Shown here: positions 48,080-54,660 of the stretch, one piece after another
How the letters are laid out: the number at the start of each line of letters is the position of its first letter
Numbering within the stretch: the first letter of the stretch is position 1
NCBI RefSeq assembly: GCF_023101165.1
Contig: NZ_CP078076.1
Location: forward strand, 496,001 to 560,000
Direction: 5' to 3'
DNA length: 64,000 nucleotides
Origin: Microbacterium sufflavum
GTDB lineage: Bacteria > Actinomycetota > Actinomycetes > Actinomycetales > Microbacteriaceae
The notes under the pieces: model-generated
What the model was told of the DNA's origin: nothing
Databases searched by the model: none
Seen by the model: the letters and a program-made list of their open reading frames with translations, nothing else
Translations under genes and position numbers: made by a program

Positions 48080-48085
48080 TAGAGT
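48080..48085 (+). promoter_or_regulatory. -10 box of SDR/thioesterase/SnoaL unit
   Basis: TAGAGT, three bases before operator 11, which would therefore cover the transcription start. The -35 is not clear. Confidence 0.4.
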
Positions 48086-48087
48086 CA

Positions 48088-48105
48088 AACAAGCAAATGC
48101 TTGGG
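48088..48105. promoter_or_regulatory. KstR2-type operator, site 11
   Basis: AACAAGCAAATGCTTGGG, an 18-bp extended palindrome; both overlapping 14-bp registers match 8 of 10 fixed positions. It lies 15 bases upstream of the SDR ATG at 48120 and downstream of a TAGAGT -10, so it would block early transcription. Confidence 0.8.
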
Positions 48106-48119
48106 CAAAGGAGCGCGGG

Positions 48120-48863
48120 ATGAGTGCCATCGACCTCGGATTCACCACGGGAGACGCGGTGCTCATCACCGGCGCGGGCAGCGGCATCGGCCGGGCGACC
48201 GCCGTGCGCGCCGCCGAGCTCGGGCTGGCCCTGAGCCTGTGGGATCTGAACCCCGAGGGACTCGAGGAGACCGCGACGCAGGTGCGCGCGGTCGCCCGCG
48301 CGGTGCACACCTGGGTGGCCGACGTGTCGGACGATGCCGCCGTGTCCGCGGGTTTCGCCGACGCCGCCGCCACCCTCGGCCCGGTGCGCTACCTGCACAA
48401 CAACGCCGGCCCCGCGTCTGCTTCCACACTCCCCTTCGACCGTGCCCTGGAGATCTGCGTGGGCAGCGTGCGCCGTGTGACCGACGCCTGGGCGGCGGCC
48501 GGTCCCGGCACCGGCGCCGCGATGGTCGCCACCACCTCGGTCGCCGGCAACCTCGTGGGCACCGACAGCGCGTGGTACTCCGCCGCGAAGGCCGCCATCA
48601 TGGGCTACGTCCGCCACCTCGCCGCCCACCGCGCCCACGAGTTCCGCTCCAACGGCGTCGCGCCCGGGATGACCGACACCCCGCGGCTCGCCGGGTTCGC
48701 GAGCAGCGAGACCGGACAGCGTGTCCTCACGCGCATTCCGCTGAAGCGCATGGCCACGCCCGACGACATCGCCTGGGCCACACTGTTCCTGCTCTCGCCG
48801 CTCGCGGGCTACGTCAACGGCGTCTTCCTCCCGGTCGACGGGGGCTGGACGGTCACCCAGTGA
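48120..48863 (+). CDS. SDR dehydrogenase
   Basis: A classical SDR of 247 residues with LITGAGSGIGRATA, WDLN after strand 2 (Asp, NAD-type), NNAGPASAS, catalytic Ser in ATTSVAGNLVG and YSAAKAAIMG, then APGMTDTPRL and the PVDGGWTVTQ end. All catalytic residues are present. It probably oxidises a ring hydroxyl or a 3-hydroxyacyl-CoA. Ribosome site AAAGGAG. First of a three-gene coupled unit with a thioesterase and a SnoaL-like protein, controlled from operator 11 even though the upstream monooxygenase is under PadR. Confidence 0.9.
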   Translation: MSAIDLGFTTGDAVLITGAGSGIGRATAVRAAELGLALSLWDLNPEGLEETATQVRAVARAVHTWVADVSDDAAVSAGFADAAATLGPVRYLHNNAGPASASTLPFDRALEICVGSVRRVTDAWAAAGPGTGAAMVATTSVAGNLVGTDSAWYSAAKAAIMGYVRHLAAHRAHEFRSNGVAPGMTDTPRLAGFASSETGQRVLTRIPLKRMATPDDIAWATLFLLSPLAGYVNGVFLPVDGGWTVTQ

Positions 48864-49303
48864 GCGCGGAGCCCGAGCGCCCGGTGCTGCACTCCCACAC
48901 GACCCGCCTCAGCTACGCGGACACCGACCCCGCGGGGATCCTCTACTACGCCGCCTGGTTCCCGAAGATGGAGGCGCTGCAGTCGGAGTTCCTCTATCTG
49001 CAGGGGCTACGGCAGGACACGCTGGTCGAGCGCTTCGGGTGGTGGACGGTGTCACGCGCCACGACGTGCGAGTACCTGGCCGCAGCCCGCCTGTTCGACG
49101 AGGTGCGCATCGACCTGCGTCTGGGACGCATCGGCGCCTCGTCGTTCCGCTTCGCGTTCCGCATGACCCGACTCGACGACGACGTGCCGGTCGCGCGCGC
49201 CGAGAACACGGTCGTGACGGTCTCCCCCGCGCAGGAGCCCGTGCGCATCCCCGCCGACCTGCGCGCGCACCTGGAGCGCTGGGCGGGAGGGGGTGCCGCA
49301 TGA
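48860..49303 (+). CDS. 4HBT-type acyl-CoA thioesterase
   Basis: A single hot-dog thioesterase of 147 residues with the YbgC/4-hydroxybenzoyl-CoA thioesterase motif LSYADTDPAGILYYAAWFPKMEALQSEF, where Asp of YADTDPAG is the catalytic residue (about 20-25). The remainder forms the hot-dog strands (FDEVRIDLRLGRIGASSFRFAF). It releases a free acid from a CoA ester, perhaps to rescue CoA or to export an intermediate. GTG start in a GTGA overlap with the SDR stop; ATGA overlap with the next gene. Confidence 0.88.
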   Translation: MSAEPERPVLHSHTTRLSYADTDPAGILYYAAWFPKMEALQSEFLYLQGLRQDTLVERFGWWTVSRATTCEYLAAARLFDEVRIDLRLGRIGASSFRFAFRMTRLDDDVPVARAENTVVTVSPAQEPVRIPADLRAHLERWAGGGAA

Positions 49304-49734
49304 ACGTCGACCTGCGCACGATCGGCGACCGTCAGGAGATCGCGATGCTGCTCGCCCGCATCGCCCACCTGGCCGACGCGGGAGACCCCGCGGAGTACGT
49401 GCGGTGCTTCACTCCGGACGCGGTCTGGGACCTCACCGACGCGACCGACCTGCCGATGGACGTGCAGACGATCTCCGGGAGGGCGGCGCTGCTCGCGGGC
49501 GTGCACGAGCGCCGTGCGGCCGGCATCCAGGGCCCGGGCACCCACACGCGGCACGACGTGTCGAGCATCGCGGTCGAGGTGGACGGCGACCGGGCGCGGT
49601 CGCGCGCCTACTTCCGCTACTACCGCGGCACCGACGGGGCGCCGGTGCTCGCGGCGATGGGGGTGTACGCCGACGAGTTCGTGCGCGACGGCGACCGCTG
49701 GCTGCTGCGGCGACGCGTGATCAGCCGGGGCTGA
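49300..49734 (+). CDS. SnoaL-like (NTF2-fold) protein D
   Basis: A 144-residue NTF2-fold protein: IGDRQEIAMLLARIAHLADAGDPAEYVRCFTPDAVWDLTD, then GTHTRHDVSSIAVEVDGDRARSRAYFRYYRG and YADEFVRDGDRWLLRRRVISRG. The THTRHD stretch places a His at the mouth of the pocket as in ketosteroid isomerase-like SnoaL_4 proteins. Coupled to the thioesterase gene; its 3' end overlaps the convergent metallo-hydrolase gene by 14 bases. The exact reaction is unknown. Confidence 0.85.
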   Translation: MNVDLRTIGDRQEIAMLLARIAHLADAGDPAEYVRCFTPDAVWDLTDATDLPMDVQTISGRAALLAGVHERRAAGIQGPGTHTRHDVSSIAVEVDGDRARSRAYFRYYRGTDGAPVLAAMGVYADEFVRDGDRWLLRRRVISRG

Positions 49735-50755
49735 GCCACGCGCGGGCCCGGCCGCTGCGTACGAGCTCGCGGTGCATCTCGGTCTGCCGCAGCGCGGAGT
49801 GCAGCCAGAATCCGTCGAGCCCCTGCCATCCCGCGGTCCACGTGAGGCGCTGCGCGTACTCCCACACCGGGCTGTCGCCGAGCTCGTCGACCAGCGCTGC
49901 CACCTCGGCCGTGCGACGCAGATGGTGGGCCGCGATCCGAGCCCGCCGTTCCCTCAGCCCGGTGAACCGGAACTCGTGGCCGGGCAGCACCGTGAAGGCG
50001 TCGAACGGCGCCAGGCGGTCGAGCGAGTCGAGCAGGTCGCCCAGGGGCTCATCGCCCGGCAGCACGCCGATGCCGACACCCGAGTAGATGCGCGGCAGCA
50101 CGTGATCGCCCGTGAACAGCAGTCGCGCCTCTCGGTCGGCGAGGCAGACGTGACCGCCCGTGTGCCCCGGGGTCGCGACGACCTCGAGGCGCCGCCCGCC
50201 GAGGTCGAGCACGTCGCCGTGGGCGAGCAGCACGTCGGGCTCCACGTCGCCGGTGAGGGACGGACGCGTGAACGACGCCAGGAGCTCGGCGTGGCGATCG
50301 CGGGGGACGCCCCAGCGCTCGACCGTATGGCGGTAGGCCGCGGGGTCGGTGGCCGCGGGATCGACCACGACACCCAGCACCCGTCGCTCGGCGGACGACA
50401 TCGCGATGCGGGCTCCCGTGCGGTCGCGGAGCCGTGCGGCGAGCCCGAGGTGGTCGGGGTGGTGGTGGGTCACGACGACCGTCGCGAGCTCGGACAGCGC
50501 GCGGCCGGCGGCGGCGAGCGCTTCCTCGATGCGGGACAGGTTGCCCGGGGTGTCCCACCCCGGATCGATCAGGTGCACGCCGTCGCCGCCGAGCACGGCG
50601 TAGGCGAGCGTGCCGGGCAGCGTACCCTCGGGGATCTCGACCGGGATGCACCACAGGCCGGGGGCGATCTCGGCGGGCGGGCGCAGTTCGCCGCGATCCC
50701 ACGCCGTCCGCTCCGCCTCGTCGACGGGGACCACGTCGTCCGCTACCGCGTTCAT
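49721..50755 (-). CDS. Metallo-beta-lactamase-fold hydrolase
   Basis: A 344-residue MBL-fold enzyme: metal motif VVTHHHPDHLG (HxHxDH, about residues 95-102), then His in TPGHTGGHVCL, Asp in LFTGDHVLPR and the late His in VLPGHEFRF. An additional C-terminal domain of about 85 residues (LRERRARIAAHHLRRTAEVAALV) is like that of the LACTB2/acyl-thioester hydrolase group. It may act on CoA or glutathione thioesters or lactones. ATG at 50755; operator 12 lies eight bases upstream, so the gene belongs to the KstR2-type regulon. Confidence 0.88.
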   Translation of the reverse strand: MNAVADDVVPVDEAERTAWDRGELRPPAEIAPGLWCIPVEIPEGTLPGTLAYAVLGGDGVHLIDPGWDTPGNLSRIEEALAAAGRALSELATVVVTHHHPDHLGLAARLRDRTGARIAMSSAERRVLGVVVDPAATDPAAYRHTVERWGVPRDRHAELLASFTRPSLTGDVEPDVLLAHGDVLDLGGRRLEVVATPGHTGGHVCLADREARLLFTGDHVLPRIYSGVGIGVLPGDEPLGDLLDSLDRLAPFDAFTVLPGHEFRFTGLRERRARIAAHHLRRTAEVAALVDELGDSPVWEYAQRLTWTAGWQGLDGFWLHSALRQTEMHRELVRSGRARAWLSPG

Positions 50756-50762
50756 GACATCA

Positions 50763-50780
50763 CCCTAGCAATCGCTTGTT
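50763..50780. promoter_or_regulatory. KstR2-type operator, site 12
   Basis: CCCTAGCAATCGCTTGTT; the reverse complement begins with a 14-mer matching 9 of 10 fixed positions. It is placed between divergent MBL hydrolase and MFS genes and covers most of the -35 of the MFS promoter. Confidence 0.82.
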
Positions 50781-50804
50781 CATTTCACGAGATCCGGCTA
50801 GCCT
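50776..50804 (+). promoter_or_regulatory. Promoter of MFS/Old Yellow Enzyme unit, overlapping operator 12
   Basis: -35 TTGTTC (50776-50781), a 17-base spacer, -10 TAGCCT (50799-50804). The -35 is formed by the right half of operator 12, so KstR2 binding should compete with RNA polymerase. Confidence 0.68.
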
Positions 50805-50836
50805 GACGCCTGGGACGCGGTCCCGCGAGCGGGACG

Positions 50837-52240
50837 GTGACAGTGGAGTCGGGACGAGAGCGCCACGAGCGCGCAGTGGTCGCACTGCTCGCCGCATGCG
50901 GCATGCTGACCTCCCTGCAGTTCACGCTCATCGTGCCCATCCTGCCGCTCATGCCCGCCCTGCTCGGCACCACGGCCGCCGATGCGTCCTGGCTCATCAC
51001 GGTCACCCTGCTCACCGGGGTGGTCGGCACACCGGTGGTGACGCGGCTCGCCGACCTGCACGGCCGCCGGCGGATGCTGCTCGTGGCCATGTCGCTGCTC
51101 GTCGCCGGATCGGTCATCGCGGCCGTCGTGCCCGGATTCCTCGCGGTGCTCATCGGCCGGGCGCTCCAGGGATTCGGCACCGCCGTGGTGCCGATCGGCA
51201 TCGCCCTCCTGAGCGCCCTCGTCTCCCGCCGCCGCGCCGTGCTCGGCATCGCCCTCATGAGCGGCACGCTCGGCATGGGCTCCGCGCTGGGCCTCGTGCT
51301 CGCCGGGCCGCTGCTCGCGTGGGGCGGACTGCCGGCCGTGTTCTGGTGCTCCGCCATCGTGGGCGCCGTGTTCTGCGTGCTCATCCGGCTGCGCATCGAT
51401 GAAGCCCCCACGCGACCCGTGCGGGGATTCGACGGCATCGGGGCCGTGCTGCTCGCGCTCGGGCTCACGGCCCTGCTGCTCGCCATCTCGCGGGGTCAGT
51501 ACTGGGGATGGGCCAGCGTGCCGACGCTCGGACTCGCGGCACTCGCGGCCGCGGCACTGCTCGCCTGGCTGCTGTGGGAGCGACGGCACCCGGCACCGCT
51601 GATCGACGTGCGCACGAGCCTGCGCGCACCGATCCTGCCGATCAACGTGGCCTCGTTCTTCGCGACGGCCGGCATGTACGCCAACCACCTGCTCACCACC
51701 CAGGAGGCCCTGGCACCCGCCGCGACCGGCTACGGCCTGGCCACCACGACCGCCGCCGCCGGGCTCTTCCTGCTGCCGTCCGCCGTGACGATGATCGCCC
51801 TCGCGCCCCTCGCCGCCCGTGTGATCAGCCGCTTCGGCGGGCAGCGCGCACTGCTGCTGGGGTCGTCGCTCATGGCCGCGGCGTTCCTGCTGCGGATGCT
51901 GTTCCACGGCGCGGCCCTGCCCGTCCTGCTCGGCTCGGCACTGGTCGGCGCGGGGGTGGCGTTCGCGTTCGCGGCGATGCCGTCGCTCATCACCGCCTCG
52001 GTCCCTCCAGACGAGGTCGCCACCGCGAACGGTGTGAACTCGGTCATCCGCACGCTGTCCGGCGCGGTCGTCGCCGCTCTCTTCGCGTTCGCGATCACCG
52101 CCCTGCCCTCGGCCGCCGATCCGTCCTTCCTGTCCGAGCAGGCGCTTCTGCTGTGCTTCGGCGCCGCAGCGCTGTGCGGTGCCGTGACCGCCGTGCTCGC
52201 CACCGTCCTCCGCCTCCCCCGTCTCCCGGAGTCGCCATGA
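50837..52240 (+). CDS. MFS drug/metabolite exporter (EmrB/QacA-like)
   Basis: A 467-residue transporter with about 12-14 membrane helices. The motif between helices 2 and 3 is RLADLHGRRRMLL (GRR type), and helix 5 has GTLGMGSALGLVLAGPLLAWGG, the antiporter motif C of drug:proton exporters. A substrate could be a toxic or accumulating pathway intermediate. GTG start at 50837 after a hairpin-like CCCGCGAGCGGGA; the ribosome site is weak. It overlaps the Old Yellow Enzyme gene by four bases and is transcribed from a promoter overlapping operator 12. Confidence 0.88.
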   Translation: MTVESGRERHERAVVALLAACGMLTSLQFTLIVPILPLMPALLGTTAADASWLITVTLLTGVVGTPVVTRLADLHGRRRMLLVAMSLLVAGSVIAAVVPGFLAVLIGRALQGFGTAVVPIGIALLSALVSRRRAVLGIALMSGTLGMGSALGLVLAGPLLAWGGLPAVFWCSAIVGAVFCVLIRLRIDEAPTRPVRGFDGIGAVLLALGLTALLLAISRGQYWGWASVPTLGLAALAAAALLAWLLWERRHPAPLIDVRTSLRAPILPINVASFFATAGMYANHLLTTQEALAPAATGYGLATTTAAAGLFLLPSAVTMIALAPLAARVISRFGGQRALLLGSSLMAAAFLLRMLFHGAALPVLLGSALVGAGVAFAFAAMPSLITASVPPDEVATANGVNSVIRTLSGAVVAALFAFAITALPSAADPSFLSEQALLLCFGAAALCGAVTAVLATVLRLPRLPESP

Positions 52241-53397
52241 CCCTGTTCTCGCCACTGACCCTGCGCTCCGTGACGCTGCCCAACCGCATCGGGATCTCCC
52301 CCATGTGCATGTACGCGTCCCGCGAGGGCTTCGTGACCGACTTCCACGTCGCGCATCTCGGACGCTTCGCCCTGGGTGGTGCGGGGCTCGTGATCGCCGA
52401 GGCGACGGCCGTGCATCCGCGGGGCCGCATCTCGCCGTTCGACGCGGGACTGTGGAGCGACGAGCAGGTGCCGGGGTGGGGTCGGGTCGCCGAGGTCGTG
52501 GGTGCCGCGGGCGCCGTTCCCGGGGTGCAGCTGGGTCATGCGGGGCGGCGGGCAGCGGTGCGCGAGCCGTGGCGGGCCGGTGCACCCCTGGACGAGACCG
52601 ACGCCGCGGTCGGCCACGGCCCCTGGCCCCTCGACGCCCCGAGCGCCCTGGCGGCAGGACCGGGCCACGCCGTGCCCGCGGCGGTCACCGCGGCCGACAT
52701 CGCCCGCTCCGTGCAGGACTGGCACGACGCCGCGGTGCGGGCGGTCGCCGCGGGGTTCCGCTTCGTCGAGCTGCACGGCGCCCACGGCTACCTGCTGCAC
52801 TCGTTCCTCTCCCCCGTGTCGAACCGTCGCACCGACGCGTACGGCGGCAGTCCGCAGAACCGGCTCCGCTACCCGCGCGAGGTGGTCACCGCCGTGCGGT
52901 CGGCGATCGGCGACGGCATCCCGCTGTCGTTCCGGCTGTCCGCGGTCGACGGCGCCGCGGACGGACTGGGCATCGACGACACGGTCGGCATCGCGCGCGC
53001 CCTCGCCGCGGAGGGCGTGGACCTCATCGACACCTCGTCCGGGGGCATCACCACCGACCGCTCGACGGACACCAGGGTCCGCCGCGGCTTCGCCTTCCAC
53101 GCCGACTTCTCCCGCCGCATCCGCGACGAGGCCGGGGTGCCGACCGCGACGGTGGGCCTGATCGTGGACCCCGTGCAGGCCGATCGACTGCTCGACCACG
53201 GCGACGCCGATCTCGTGCTGCTCGGCCGGGAGGCGCTCGACGACCCCAACTGGCCGCATCACGCGCGCGCGGCGCTCGGCGACGACAGCCACGAGGGATG
53301 GGACGTGCGGTTCGGCAGCGCCCTCGGTCCGCGCGCGCGGACGCTCGCCCGGCTCGCCGCCGCGGGTGAGACCCCGCTCTCGCGCTTCGAGGGCTGA
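52237..53397 (+). CDS. Old Yellow Enzyme-family ene-reductase (YqjM-like)
   Basis: FMN-dependent TIM-barrel reductase of 386 residues. N-terminal PNRIGISPMCMYAS has the Cys/Tyr pair that marks the YqjM (thermophilic-like) class. Others are QLGHAGRRA, the substrate-binding ELHGAHGYLLHSFLSPVSNRRTDAYGGS (His-Gly-Ala-His) and the phosphate-binding VGLIVDPVQADRLL ... LLGREALDDPNWP. It reduces activated C=C bonds of enones, and a ring enone of a steroid or terpenoid is a plausible substrate. It is coupled to the MFS gene and controlled from operator 12. Confidence 0.92.
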   Translation: MTLFSPLTLRSVTLPNRIGISPMCMYASREGFVTDFHVAHLGRFALGGAGLVIAEATAVHPRGRISPFDAGLWSDEQVPGWGRVAEVVGAAGAVPGVQLGHAGRRAAVREPWRAGAPLDETDAAVGHGPWPLDAPSALAAGPGHAVPAAVTAADIARSVQDWHDAAVRAVAAGFRFVELHGAHGYLLHSFLSPVSNRRTDAYGGSPQNRLRYPREVVTAVRSAIGDGIPLSFRLSAVDGAADGLGIDDTVGIARALAAEGVDLIDTSSGGITTDRSTDTRVRRGFAFHADFSRRIRDEAGVPTATVGLIVDPVQADRLLDHGDADLVLLGREALDDPNWPHHARAALGDDSHEGWDVRFGSALGPRARTLARLAAAGETPLSRFEG

Positions 53398-53413
53398 GCC
53401 GGAGCCCGAGCAC

Positions 53414-53875
53414 TCAGGGAGCGAGCAGCTCTCTGGCGACCGCATCCCCGTCGAGCAGGTGATTGCGGCGCTCCCGCACGCGCCATCCGTTCGTCGTTCG
53501 CACCAGCTCCCACCGGTTGGCGCTGACCCGCTCCGCTTCCCAGTGGTCGCCGTCGCGCAGCAGCACCACGGAGTGCGTCACGGCCACCGCCGTGTCCCCG
53601 TCGATCTCGATCCGAGGGGCGGAGAGTACGTGCGCGCAGCCGCGGCGCAGATACTCGCGGTGCGACGGCAGGTCGACCAGGGTCCGGATGCCGTCCGCGT
53701 CCAGAACCGTGTCGTCGAAGCGGTAGGTGCCATCCGCCGCCCAGAGCGCCGAGACCTCGGCGGCGTCCGCGCTGTCCACGGCGGGCCCGTACCGCGCGAT
53801 CAGCTCGGCGATCTCTGCGCGGTCCTCGAGCGCCCGCAGCCGCCGTTCGAGATCGGCGCTCACCAGTCCTGCCAC
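53414..53875 (-). CDS. SnoaL-like (NTF2-fold) protein E
   Basis: A 153-residue SnoaL_4-type protein: RRLRALEDRAEIAELIARYGPAVDSADAAEVSALWAADGTYRFDDTV, LRRGCAHVLSAPRIEIDGDTAVAVTHSVVLLRDGDHWEAERVSANRWELVRTTNGWRVRERRNHLLDG. The THS and RNHLLDG features are typical. Two GTG starts are possible: 53875 (used here) and 53863, which would give a GTGA overlap with the upstream gene; neither has a clear ribosome site. It is the second gene of the unit run from operator 13. Confidence 0.83.
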   Translation of the reverse strand: MAGLVSADLERRLRALEDRAEIAELIARYGPAVDSADAAEVSALWAADGTYRFDDTVLDADGIRTLVDLPSHREYLRRGCAHVLSAPRIEIDGDTAVAVTHSVVLLRDGDHWEAERVSANRWELVRTTNGWRVRERRNHLLDGDAVARELLAP

Positions 53876-54606
53876 GGGATGATCGTGTGCACCGGGGTCG
53901 ACAGCACGACCTCGCCCGCCCCGGGGAACCGCTCTTCCACGGCGCGCAGAGCCGGGGTCACGAGGTCGGGATCGTCCTCCAGATAGAGCAGGCGGAGGCG
54001 CAGGGACCCCGGCTCATCGGCCGGACTCTCGTCGAACGGCAGGGAGGAGTGCCGCTGCGGGTGGCTGTACGAGAAGGTCCAGGCGCCGGCGACGCCGTCC
54101 ACGTCGAGCAGGGCCGGGATGAGTTCGCGGTCCTCTCGCCGATGCGCCTCGTGGGCCTTATGGCCATGCGGCTCGGCGAAGCGGGTGGCGGTGAGGTGCA
54201 GTCCGCGGTTCGGGCGGTAGGGCAGCACGTCGGGCGACACCAGAGCGCGCGGGGCGGCATAGCCCTTCACCGGACGGAAGAACGCGAGCAGGGGGCGCTG
54301 GATGCCCGGGAGCAGCGGCCCGCGACCCCACTGGAACGAGGCCTCCCCGAGCGCATCCCACGCGGCGACGGACTCGTCGACCGGGTCGCGGAACCAGTAC
54401 ATGGCGACGAAGTCCACAGCGCCGGCGAGTGACCCTGTGGCCAGACCATCACCCGTCGGTCGCACTTCCCACCGATCTCCCCCTGCGACGCCGGGCAGGG
54501 CGAGGTTCTCGGGCCGGTGGTCGAGCTGATGCCAGCGGTTGTACTCGGCGTGCTGTGAGCGGTCGTCGAGACGGACGAAGGAGAAGAAGGCGAGAGGCAG
54601 CGACAC
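53860..54606 (-). CDS. EthD-like dimeric alpha/beta-barrel protein
   Basis: A 248-residue protein made of two similar ferredoxin-like halves. The first carries [27 protein letters not shown], a motif of EthD-type small proteins in actinobacterial ring-degradation and ether-degradation clusters; the second has [45 protein letters not shown]. No catalytic site is known; stabilising or isomerising roles have been proposed for relatives. GTG start at 54606 with operator 13 only seven bases away. It is coupled to a SnoaL-like gene. Specific function not assignable. Confidence 0.75.
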   Translation of the reverse strand: MSLPLAFFSFVRLDDRSQHAEYNRWHQLDHRPENLALPGVAGGDRWEVRPTGDGLATGSLAGAVDFVAMYWFRDPVDESVAAWDALGEASFQWGRGPLLPGIQRPLLAFFRPVKGYAAPRALVSPDVLPYRPNRGLHLTATRFAEPHGHKAHEAHRREDRELIPALLDVDGVAGAWTFSYSHPQRHSSLPFDESPADEPGSLRLRLLYLEDDPDLVTPALRAVEERFPGAGEVVLSTPVHTIIPWQDW

Positions 54607-54612
54607 GCCCCA

Positions 54613-54630
54613 GTCAAGCGTTTGCTTGGT
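54613..54630. promoter_or_regulatory. KstR2-type operator, site 13
   Basis: GTCAAGCGTTTGCTTGGT, an 18-bp near-palindrome; the 14-bp core matches 8 of 10 fixed positions. It is immediately upstream of the EthD-like gene and marks the right edge of the regulon. Confidence 0.8.
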
Positions 54631-54660
54631 GACCTGTCAACACCCGCTCACCTCGGGCGA

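Noticed and set aside
12623..54630. Recent acquisition of the island as a mobile element
   Set aside because: No transposase, integrase, tRNA gene or flanking direct repeat was found, and base composition looks uniform. Transfer is possible but unsupported.
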